From contig NZ_RBWY01000001.1 in the NCBI RefSeq assembly GCF_003634275.1, forward strand, positions 248,001-312,000: DNA of 64,000 nt. The letters run 5' to 3'. A program made the translations under genes and the position numbers. The stretch's first letter is position 1; every line of letters starts with the position of its first letter. This document shows, in pieces, positions 39,254-47,278 of this stretch. Source of the stretch: Orbus hercynius. Lineage in GTDB: Bacteria; Pseudomonadota; Gammaproteobacteria; Enterobacterales; Orbaceae. Under the pieces are notes generated by a model. That model had not been told where the DNA came from. It saw nothing but the letters and a program-made list of their open reading frames with translations, and did no database searches.

Positions 39254-39266
39254 AATATTTAATACC

Positions 39267-39292
39267 TATATTTTTCATTTTTAGAAAATATA
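39267..39292. promoter_or_regulatory. Palindrome in the LysR/hydrolase intergenic region
   Basis: Inverted repeat ATATTTT(T)C-N7-GAAAATAT. It contains a T-N11-A arrangement as in LysR boxes and lies ~15 bp upstream of the LysR ATG and ~100 bp upstream of the hydrolase ATG. Likely operator by position; not a proven site. Confidence 0.4.
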
Positions 39293-39394
39293 TCTCTATT
39301 ATTTTGCATTTTTAAATTAATAGCAATGCCATATGATGCACTTATCAAGTTTCTAGCAAACTTAATAACCACCAATTAAATGGAGTAGTATAAA

Positions 39395-40633
39395 ATGTCG
39401 GATAAAGAAGAAATAAAACAAGTTAAAAACATTATTCAAAGCTATTTTAAAGCCTTTGCAGAATGTGATGTAGAAAAAGCAATTTCACTGCTTACAGATG
39501 ACATTGTTTGGCATGTTGATGGGGATACGAATATTTTTAGTATCGGGCTTATGTCCGGTAAGGAACAAATAGGCAAATGGATTAGTCATTTTCCAAAAAT
39601 GCTAACACCGACTGAATTTAATATTAATCATACCCTAATCAATGGTAATGAAGTTGTTACCTTGGGTAATTTTCGCTATCGTGTTAATAAGACAGGACAC
39701 CTAATCAGTAGTGATATGGCTATTCATTTTACTTTGCGCGATAATAAAATTGCCCGCTACCATATTTTTGAAGACTCTCTATTACTATCACAAAGTTTTA
39801 ATTATTACCAAGACTGCACAAAAAAAGAAATTAATCTCAACGGTACTCGATATGCCTATTCTGATCGAGGAAATGGTCCTACATTAATCTTTATGCATGG
39901 ATTGTTTGCAGATCGTTCAATCTTTGAGGCACAAGTTTCTGAGTTAGAAAAAAACTATCGCTGTATTACTTTCGACTTACCGGCTCATGGTATGTCAGAT
40001 TATCCTAAAGAGGGCTGGGAACTAAAAGATTTAGCTGAGGATGTTACTTTATTTATTAAAGAATTAAAACTCGATCCTGCTACCCTAATTGGACAGAGCC
40101 AAGGCGGGATGATTGCTATGTTAATGGCTGCTTTGAATCCATCGCTTATTTCAAATATGGTACTAATAGGTACTTCAGCACGGCAAGAATACAGTGAACG
40201 AATTGAACAATGGCAAAAAGCAAAAGAAACTATTATGCAGGGCAGCTTTAATGAAAAAGAATCTCTCTTCAAAACATTACAATCTTTCATCAATACACAA
40301 CACTGGTTAAAGGTTCATGATACAGAAGCTATAAGTGAACGCAAAAAAATGCAGCTCAATGATAATATTGGCTTATGCTTAGCTATTGATGCAGCAACCA
40401 TCAATAGACAAGATATTCGCGCCTATTTACCTAAAATTACGGCTAAAACATTGGTTATTTGCGATGAAGAGGATCATGGAACACCTATAGAAATTAATAA
40501 AGAAATCAGTGATGCAATCGCTAATAGCCAACTTGTGATTCTAAAAGGTGTGGCTCACCACCCACCAACGGAGTCTCCATCTGAGGTATTAGAACATATC
40601 CAATCATTCTTGCAAAAAGATAGTTGTAATTAA
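39395..40633 (+). CDS. SnoaL-like/NTF2 domain fused to an alpha/beta hydrolase
   Basis: 412-aa two-domain protein. Residues 1-135 form a SnoaL-like (NTF2-fold) domain: KNIIQSYFKAFAECDVEKAI, LLTDDIVWH, MSGKEQIGKWI, and the strand-rich end IHFTLRDNKIARYHIFED. From ~145 on there is an alpha/beta hydrolase: oxyanion HG in LIFMHGLFADRS (168-169), DLPAHGMSD, nucleophile Ser235 in GQSQGG, acid loop around Asp357 (VICDEEDHGTP), and His388 in GVAHHPP. Such hydrolases cleave esters, lactones or C-C bonds; SnoaL folds act as isomerases, cyclases or ligand pockets. The fusion suggests two successive steps on one small molecule. ATG follows a weak ATGGAG site. Divergent from LysR. Confidence 0.85.
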   Translation: MSDKEEIKQVKNIIQSYFKAFAECDVEKAISLLTDDIVWHVDGDTNIFSIGLMSGKEQIGKWISHFPKMLTPTEFNINHTLINGNEVVTLGNFRYRVNKTGHLISSDMAIHFTLRDNKIARYHIFEDSLLLSQSFNYYQDCTKKEINLNGTRYAYSDRGNGPTLIFMHGLFADRSIFEAQVSELEKNYRCITFDLPAHGMSDYPKEGWELKDLAEDVTLFIKELKLDPATLIGQSQGGMIAMLMAALNPSLISNMVLIGTSARQEYSERIEQWQKAKETIMQGSFNEKESLFKTLQSFINTQHWLKVHDTEAISERKKMQLNDNIGLCLAIDAATINRQDIRAYLPKITAKTLVICDEEDHGTPIEINKEISDAIANSQLVILKGVAHHPPTESPSEVLEHIQSFLQKDSCN

Positions 40634-40666
40634 TAAATTATTATTGTTTGATTGAATTTAAGTTTA

Positions 40667-41118
40667 GTACTGTCAAATTAACTTTCAATAACGAATTTTA
40701 ATTTGGCAGTTAACCTCTAATTCTGAATTTTAGATACAACTTAGGTGATCTCATTCCAATCTTTAAATCGACGTTCAGCTAAAATTCTAAATGTTTTAGC
40801 TGTGCATAAATACCTTGCGCAATTGAAATGGCCATAAATATTTTCAAAACACGATAAGAATAATTGGGCTTGTTTTAATGATTTAAATTTACGCATTTTC
40901 TTCTCTTTAAGCCGCGTTGGTTGATGTGAATGGATTCATAAGTAACAGAAATACCTTTTTGCATCATGATAAGTTCAATATCGCGATAACTTAACGTAAA
41001 ACGATAATAGAGCCAAACGCAATGACTGATAATGGAAGCTGGATAACGGTGACGCCGATAGATTTTACTTGTTTTCATCGGTATGATTATACTTAGGATT
41101 GGTTAAGTTGACAGTACC
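40667..41118 (-). mobile_element. IS6-family element remnant with internal deletion
   Basis: Minus strand. The transposase N-terminus is present (KTSKIYRRHRYPASIISHC, WLYYRFTLSYRDIEL, QKGISVTYESI; frame 41078-40875) and so is the C-terminus in another frame (MRKFKSLKQAQLFLSCFENI, NCARYL, ILAERRFKDWNEIT, ending at 40741). The DDE core between them, about 120 residues, is missing, so the element is dead. Ends: GGTACTGTCAACTTAACC (inverted, 41118-41101) and GTACTGTCAAATTAAC (40667-40682) form matching terminal inverted repeats. It is inserted in or fused to an IS3-type end. Confidence 0.75.
40671..40709 (+). repeat. 39-nt inverted repeat, left copy
   Basis: Reads TGTCAAATTAACTTTCAATA, continuing ACGAATTTTAATTTGGCAG. 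Its reverse complement, with two mismatches, is at 41228-41266. The two copies frame the IS6 remnant and look like terminal repeats of an IS3-type or MITE-like element. Confidence 0.8.
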
Positions 41119-41266
41119 ATTTTAGCTTCTCTTTGATGGGGATTAGTTGTCTTGTCACGGGATAATCTCCTTAGTTAATGGTTTATCATACCGCTAATAA
41201 TGCCTATAAAAAAAGTATACCGTTACACTGCCAAATTAAAATTCGTCATTGAAAATTAATTTGACA
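41119..41266 (-). mobile_element. IS3-family left end with orfA start (remnant)
   Basis: Reading the minus strand from 41266: the 39-nt terminal repeat, TGTAACGGTATAC, a leader with ATGATAAACCATTAACTAAG, GGAGATTATCCC, GTG and (M)TRQLI, after which it is interrupted by sequence leading into the IS6 end. The leader matches the one at 38240-38330 closely, so both come from the same IS3-like family. The right-hand copy of the 39-nt inverted repeat (41228-41266) forms its outer end. Confidence 0.6.
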
Positions 41267-41431
41267 GACCTATTTTTCGGTCTACCTTTTGAAAGTGGAT
41301 TGGTGTGGATTACTCTGGATGAGTATGGAATTAATAAAAAAATTGAGAGCAAAAAAAATCCACTCGAACCCTTTATAATAAAGGTTAGAATGGACATCTT
41401 TGTACTACTGTGGAATCTGCCACAAAATAAG

Positions 41432-41510
41432 TGGCGGAAGCGCAGAGATTCGAACTCTGGGAGGGTTTCCCCTCGCCGGTTTTCAAGACCGGTGCCTTCA
41501 ACCGCTCGGC
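41432..41510 (-). repeat. att remnant: 79-nt duplicate of the tRNA-Ser 3' part
   Basis: Identical over 79 nt to 50183-50261, in the same orientation. It contains the tRNA-Ser from the D-arm to the CCA end but lacks the first nine bases of the acceptor/D region, so it is not a functional tRNA. It marks the far attachment site of the island that entered the tRNA gene. Confidence 0.92.
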
Positions 41511-41985
41511 TATTTTATCTAAAAATCCTGTAAATACTTAGATTTACAAGAGATATCAATAACCTTTTCAACATTCTTCGAGCTATTCAATAAAATTGGA
41601 AATGACCAATGAAGTGTCAGTTAAGTTACACTAATTTATCTCATTATTGCAAGCTATTTTTGTACAAATTAATCAATTATTTTTTATCTATCTAACTGTT
41701 TAAAATAGATAAATCTTAAGGGTGGGTACAGGGGATTAGGAGTAAATATTCTATAATGCAATACTCCTTAAAATTTTCTCACAGAAATGTTTATAAACTT
41801 CTATGAGATCTTTTTTTTTCCATTTTAATTGCTAAGCTATAGGTATATATATTAGTTGGGTATAGAGAGTTGCACAGTGGATTTCTAAGATAGTTTTATT
41901 ACATATACTATTAAATATAAACAAATACTAAAATTTATCATACAATAGCGGTATATCAATAATCATTAATTGGCAGATTTCTTCT
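41511..41985. other. Leader region of the restriction-modification genes
   Basis: 475 bp of AT-rich DNA inside the island without a plausible gene. It contains the terminator-like hairpin at 41778-41819 (listed) and the presumed mod promoter somewhere after 41820; no strong -35/-10 pair stood out. Confidence 0.4.
41778..41819 (+). terminator. Terminator-like hairpin upstream of mod
   Basis: CTCA-AGAA-GTTTATAAAC-TTCT-TGAG hairpin with small internal bulges, followed by ATC and nine T. On the plus strand it would stop transcripts entering from the left. It could insulate mod or be part of a leader RNA. Confidence 0.55.
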
Positions 41986-43968
41986 ATGCAAACTGAATTA
42001 ATAAAACAACTTAATCAAATATTAAAAGAATTTCCTGAATATTGGGAAGGTGAAACATTACAACGTTCAGTTGTTATTAATGATATTAAAAATAAAAAGC
42101 CCATTTTGATTAAAGCATTAATAAGCAACCCTAAAATAAAAGAACTATATGGCTCAGAAATTGAGGGTGTATTGATATTTGATTTTGAATCATTAATTAG
42201 TTTATTACGTTATAAAGAATATTGGGCAAATAGTTTTACTAAATATCGTAATAGTGTAGGGCTTACTAGTGAAGGAAAATACTTAAATTATAATTCGGAT
42301 GTTGTACTAGATTTTCCTTTTAAAGATTGTGTACTTGAAGGCGGAATGACTAAAGAAGAACAAGGTAAGAATGAAGTTTATTATAATGAAATCATCGCGC
42401 GTGATGAAATAGATAGGCTATTTTCTCCTAAGGCACTAACTAATGTTAAACGTTACAGTAAAGATGGAGTGGAAGACAACATAACAGATTTTAAAGATAG
42501 TGATAATCTCATTATCAAAGGTAATAACTTAATTGCATTGCACTCTTTAAAAGAACGTTATGCGGGTAAAGTTAAATTAATTTATATAGATCCTCCTTAT
42601 AACACAGGTAATGATAGTTTTAAGTATAACGACCGTTTTAATCATTCCACATGGCTTACGTTTATGAAAAGTAGACTTGAAGTGGCTAGTGAATTGTTGA
42701 GGGATGATGGTGTAATATTTATTCAATGTGATGATAATGAAAGCGCCTATCTTAAAGTGCTAATGGATAATATTTACGGAATAGATAATTTTATTAATAC
42801 TATTATTGTGAAATCATCGACACCAAGTGGAACAAAAACAGCTCATCGAGAAAAAACGATAATCAAACTTAAAGATTGTATACTTGTTTATAAAAAAAAT
42901 AATGTTAAATTTAATCCGCAATTTATAGTGAAAGATAAATGGGATTCTCATTATTCTTTATTTTTAGAAAAAATTGATAATCAATGGGTATTAAAAAATT
43001 TAATAGATATATTAATTGAGAATAAAATAATTGATAGAAAAATATCACTAAAGGATTTAGATATTAATAATAAAGACTTTAAAAAATTTTATTTAGAAAA
43101 TTGCGAAAATATTTGTAGATTACAATCACATAAAAATATTGACGCGAAGCAAGCCTCTAATAACATAGGGAATAGAGTTTATGAACATTTTAATGAGAAA
43201 GGTGACTTGTTAGGGCTATACTATAATGGACAAGTAATTACGCCGTTAAAACAGGGAATTCAAAAGGTTATTATTAATCGGCGATTTACAAATGACTTAG
43301 GAATGTTACTTTGTGATTTTTGGGATGATATTGATTTTCAAAATACTCAAAATGAAGGAGGTGTAAGCTTTCCAACAGCTAAGAAACCGGAAATGCTCAT
43401 ATCAAGAATAATTGAAATGACTACAAACAAAGATGATATTGTTCTCGACTTTTTTTTAGGTAGTGGAACAACTGCATCTGTTTGTATGAAATCAAGTAGA
43501 AAATTTATTGGTATTGAACAGATGGATTATGGGACAGATGATAGTGTTAAACGTCTTACAAATGTTATTGGTGGTGAGCAATCTGGAACTTCAACATTAT
43601 ATGCTTGGAGAGGTGGTGGTAGCTTTGTTTATGCTGAGTTAATGGAGTTTAATTATCGTTATATTCATGATATTCAAAAAGCACAAAACTATGATGAATT
43701 AGTTAAACTGTTTGAGCGAATGAAGGAGACTGCGCATCTTAATTACCTAGTTGAATTGGATAAAATTTTAGCTACTGAATATGAGACTGATGGTATTAGT
43801 CAAATGGTTGGATTTAATGAATTAGCACTAGAGGAACAAAAACAACTTTTAATTGAGTTACTTGATAAAAATCAACTGTACGTTAATGTTAGTGAAATGA
43901 ATGATAGCGATTTAAATGTTTCTGAGCCAGATAAAGCATTTACGAAAAGTTTTTATGGGAATGATTAA
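41986..43968 (+). CDS. mod: Type III restriction-modification methyltransferase (Mod)
   Basis: 660-aa beta-class N6-adenine DNA methyltransferase. Motif IV is DPPYNTGND (Asp202-Tyr205), motif I-type SAM loop is LDFFLGSGTT (487-496), and the target recognition domain lies between them (about 260-470), the order of the beta class used by Type III Mod subunits. Mod forms a dimer that reads the short asymmetric site and methylates one strand; it is also needed for cleavage. The recognition domain is AT-rich and lysine-rich, which is common for these variable parts. The stop is 2 bp before res, so both are co-translated. No simple repeats for phase variation were seen. Confidence 0.93.
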   Translation: MQTELIKQLNQILKEFPEYWEGETLQRSVVINDIKNKKPILIKALISNPKIKELYGSEIEGVLIFDFESLISLLRYKEYWANSFTKYRNSVGLTSEGKYLNYNSDVVLDFPFKDCVLEGGMTKEEQGKNEVYYNEIIARDEIDRLFSPKALTNVKRYSKDGVEDNITDFKDSDNLIIKGNNLIALHSLKERYAGKVKLIYIDPPYNTGNDSFKYNDRFNHSTWLTFMKSRLEVASELLRDDGVIFIQCDDNESAYLKVLMDNIYGIDNFINTIIVKSSTPSGTKTAHREKTIIKLKDCILVYKKNNVKFNPQFIVKDKWDSHYSLFLEKIDNQWVLKNLIDILIENKIIDRKISLKDLDINNKDFKKFYLENCENICRLQSHKNIDAKQASNNIGNRVYEHFNEKGDLLGLYYNGQVITPLKQGIQKVIINRRFTNDLGMLLCDFWDDIDFQNTQNEGGVSFPTAKKPEMLISRIIEMTTNKDDIVLDFFLGSGTTASVCMKSSRKFIGIEQMDYGTDDSVKRLTNVIGGEQSGTSTLYAWRGGGSFVYAELMEFNYRYIHDIQKAQNYDELVKLFERMKETAHLNYLVELDKILATEYETDGISQMVGFNELALEEQKQLLIELLDKNQLYVNVSEMNDSDLNVSEPDKAFTKSFYGND

Positions 43969-43970
43969 TT

Positions 43971-46595
43971 ATGGCAAAAGAAATTAAGACGAATAAATTG
44001 TTATTCAATCAATTTAAGGAGTTTGATAAATTCGGATTGTTTACCGAGGTTTATCAAGTGCCTAGTTATATTAAAAATAACTTAAAAGATACATTACGAG
44101 CATATCAAGAAGAGTCCTTGCGTTATTTACATTATGCACAAAGTAGCCCTAGTGCGAGTGAACAATATAATCATTTACTGTTTAACATGGCAACGGGTGC
44201 AGGTAAAACCATGGTGATGGCTGCGACAATACTTTACATGTTTAAAGAGCAAGGTTATCAAAATTTTATTTTCTTTGTACACACTGATGCTATTATCCAA
44301 AAAACTAAAGAAAATCTATTAAATACGTTATCATCTAAATATTTGTTTACGCCGTCAATTGAAATTGATGGTGAAAAAATTCAGATTGAAGCGGTTGAAA
44401 CATTTCCGGTTACGCCAAATAAAAATACAATTTATTTAAAATTATCGACTATTCATAAGATTCACGATGAACTAAATAATTATAAAGAAAATACTGTGAC
44501 GTATGATGACTTAAAAGAGTTACCATTAGTGTTATTAGGTGATGAGGCTCACCATTTTAATGCCGAGACAAAGGCGAAAGGTAAAGCGAAAAATTCATCA
44601 GAAAATGAAGAACTCACTTGGGAAAGGACGATTGAAAAAATCCTTGCTCTACAGCTTAAAAATCGACTATTTGAATTTACCGCCACTATTAACTTAGATA
44701 GCAAAGAGATTTATCAGAAGTATAAAGATAAGATTATTTATCAATATGACTTGAAACAGTTTATGGATGATGGTTATTCTAAAAAAGTGATGTTACTTGA
44801 GGCTAATCAGAATGATAATGAAAAAATGCTTGATGCAGTATTATTAAGCCAATATCGTAAGTTAGTTGCAATAGATAATAATATCATTGGGTTTAAACCG
44901 ATTATTTTATTCAAATCAAATCAGATTGCGATATCTAAAGCAAAACAAGATGACTTTATCCAGATTATTGATAATTTAACGCCAGAGAAAATCACCACGC
45001 ATTTAAATAATAAGAAGACACAATTAAGCTCAGTAAATAGTATTTGGCATAAAGTGATAACGCGTTATAGTCAGAGCGATTTAATTGTTATTGTTGAGAT
45101 GATTAAAGATGACTTTAATGAAATGAATCTTCTTAATGTAAACAAAAGTGATTTAATGGAGGAGCAACCAGTATTACTTAATACGTTAGAGGAAATTGAT
45201 AACCCGATTCGTGTTGTATTTGCGGTTGCTAAAGTTAATGAAGGATGGGATGTTCTTAATCTCTATGATATTGTCAGAATTAGCGAAAAAGCGTCATCGA
45301 CGAAAGCCAATACTGACAGTGAAGCCCAGTTAATTGGACGTGGAGCTCGTTACTATCCATTTATTTATGATAGTGATAAAAGTTATACACGTCGTTTTGA
45401 TAAAAACAATCACGAACTAGCGATACTTGAACAGCTTCATTATCACACAATCAATGAGCCATCATATATTAAAGTCTTACACGCCTCGTTAAAGCAAGCG
45501 GATATCGATTTTAATTCCGATGGTAATGGTATTGTTTATCATGCCAAATTAAAAGATAACTTTAAAAAATCAAAAACCTATCAATATGGTAAGTTGTATT
45601 TTAATAAAGTTGAAGAAATTACGAGTGAACAGCGCTCATGGAGCTCATACTCGCTTGAGACACATTTTGAAGAGGAATATAAAACAGCTAATGAAACATC
45701 ATTAAGTGAATTAAGTGATACTAATCTTAATGGGCAATATAAACTTGAGCCATTGAAGTTGGATAAGCGATTTATTAATAAGGCAATGGCAAAACAATCA
45801 TTTTATTCATTTAACAATCTTCAATATTACTTTCCTAAATTAAAAAGCATGACTGAGTTTATCGATAAAGACAGTAATTATTTAGGTAAGATTCAAATTG
45901 ATATCAAATTACCATCATCTTTAAGTGTTGATGACTTTACACCGAAAGAAAAGCTACAATGCCTCGAAAATGTATTAAGTAAAGTAGCGGATAACATCCG
46001 TCGTAATTATCGTAAGTATAAAGGAACGTATGAGTTTATTAGTCAACCTTTAAAAAATATTATTATGGATTATAGCGCCTATATAGATTCTTCAATTGCC
46101 ATCAATCAAAAAATCACAGCAAACAGTACAATAGGTAAACCGTGGTATGTGTTTGATACAGCAATTTTAAATCAATTAGAGCACCGATTAGTTGAATTAC
46201 TTGATAAGTTTATCGTTAAACTGAAAGAAAAATATGATGATATTTACCTTATTCGTAATGATGAACAGTCAACACGTTTTAAATTGACAGAGTTTGATGG
46301 TGTAAGAGGGTTCATGCCTGATTTTATTTTACTTATGAAAAATAAGCATGAAGATGCTTATTATCAAGTGTTTCTTGAGCCTAAAGGCGATGACCGTTTA
46401 TTGGGTGATAAATGGAAAGAAGATATGCTTGAAGCAATTAACGAAGAAAATATTATTTTCTTAGACGGTGATGATAACATTCGTTTAATTGGAATTAAAT
46501 TCTTTGCAGATAGTCGACGGAATGAGTTCGTTAAGGATTTCTCTAACAAGCTTTATGATGGGAAACCACTTGAAGATGATTTATTAATATCTTGA
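43971..46595 (+). CDS. res: Type III restriction endonuclease subunit (Res)
   Basis: 874-aa SF2 translocase/nuclease. Helicase motif I ATGAGKT (residues ~74-80), motif II DEAH (191-194), later VNEGWDVLN and the QLIGRGARYYPF motif VI. The C-terminal nuclease has MPDFILL (Asp784) and LEPKG (Glu803, Lys805), a PD-(D/E)XK arrangement. Together with Mod it cuts DNA 25-27 bp from unmethylated head-to-head sites after ATP-driven sliding. Length and motif order are those of Type III Res. All catalytic residues appear intact, so the system should be active. It starts two bases after mod. Confidence 0.94.
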   Translation: MAKEIKTNKLLFNQFKEFDKFGLFTEVYQVPSYIKNNLKDTLRAYQEESLRYLHYAQSSPSASEQYNHLLFNMATGAGKTMVMAATILYMFKEQGYQNFIFFVHTDAIIQKTKENLLNTLSSKYLFTPSIEIDGEKIQIEAVETFPVTPNKNTIYLKLSTIHKIHDELNNYKENTVTYDDLKELPLVLLGDEAHHFNAETKAKGKAKNSSENEELTWERTIEKILALQLKNRLFEFTATINLDSKEIYQKYKDKIIYQYDLKQFMDDGYSKKVMLLEANQNDNEKMLDAVLLSQYRKLVAIDNNIIGFKPIILFKSNQIAISKAKQDDFIQIIDNLTPEKITTHLNNKKTQLSSVNSIWHKVITRYSQSDLIVIVEMIKDDFNEMNLLNVNKSDLMEEQPVLLNTLEEIDNPIRVVFAVAKVNEGWDVLNLYDIVRISEKASSTKANTDSEAQLIGRGARYYPFIYDSDKSYTRRFDKNNHELAILEQLHYHTINEPSYIKVLHASLKQADIDFNSDGNGIVYHAKLKDNFKKSKTYQYGKLYFNKVEEITSEQRSWSSYSLETHFEEEYKTANETSLSELSDTNLNGQYKLEPLKLDKRFINKAMAKQSFYSFNNLQYYFPKLKSMTEFIDKDSNYLGKIQIDIKLPSSLSVDDFTPKEKLQCLENVLSKVADNIRRNYRKYKGTYEFISQPLKNIIMDYSAYIDSSIAINQKITANSTIGKPWYVFDTAILNQLEHRLVELLDKFIVKLKEKYDDIYLIRNDEQSTRFKLTEFDGVRGFMPDFILLMKNKHEDAYYQVFLEPKGDDRLLGDKWKEDMLEAINEENIIFLDGDDNIRLIGIKFFADSRRNEFVKDFSNKLYDGKPLEDDLLIS

Positions 46596-47278
46596 TGACA
46601 AGTACAGTATAGAACTTTAGCCTAAGTGCGGTATTGGTAGTTGTACATAGAGTGTAATCTATAACAAAATTAATCATTAATGATTTAATTTGCGTATTTT
46701 AATTTATTGTTTTAACGTAAGAAATAAATTATATTTCTATATTTTATTTTCATAGAAAATAATATAACTAGTTATTCTATTTTTTAATCGTAAACGTTAG
46801 ATATTTTTAGTATCAACAAATACGGAAGTATGAGTTAACGTTGTGTTACGCTATATAATGCGTAGCATTAATTAAACTTAATAATTAACTTAGTTATGAT
46901 ACATAAATAATAACACTTAAAAAGATAGTAAATTGAAATAGGATGATAGATTTAAATATAACATTAAATTCAATCTTAATTTAAGTAATATCAATGAATA
47001 ACATAAAGAATTGATAATAACATTGATTAAATGATAACGATAAAATGTATTACCTAAACTAAGTAAATTAATGTTATTAAAAAATACTGTAACAATGTTT
47101 AATCTTAGTAAGCGTAAGATTAATAATATAGGCTTACTTACTTTTTTAGGTAAATACACTTATGTTATCATTATTGAGTTAATTTATTTTCTGTCTTAAC
47201 TGTATCTCATTTTCAATGAAAATATTTGAATATCACATATATAGACGTAATTTAAGAGAAAAAAGTGCAATTTATTTT
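46596..47278. other. AT-rich spacer between convergent res and sigma gene
   Basis: 683 bp, extremely AT-rich. A reading frame on the minus strand (46917-47159) lacks a ribosome site and looks random. At 47099-47145 two overlapping stem-loops occur (see finding). I see no protein signature or tRNA. Confidence 0.5.

Noticed and set aside
41432-41510. Second tRNA-Ser gene
   Set aside because: The first nine bases of the tRNA are replaced, so the acceptor stem cannot form; it is an attachment-site remnant.
41249-41533. 94-codon frame covering the tRNA-Ser remnant
   Set aside because: It runs through the 79-nt tRNA repeat and ends just after it; part of the translation is simply tRNA sequence read as protein.
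41986-43968. Phase-variable repeat tract in mod
   Set aside because: Type III mod genes often have tetra- or pentanucleotide tracts; none of useful length was seen in this gene, only short A/T runs.
46917-47159. 80-codon frame on the minus strand in the res-sigma gap
   Set aside because: Low-complexity Leu/Asn/Ile-rich translation from AT-rich DNA, no ribosome site, no similarity to anything recognised.
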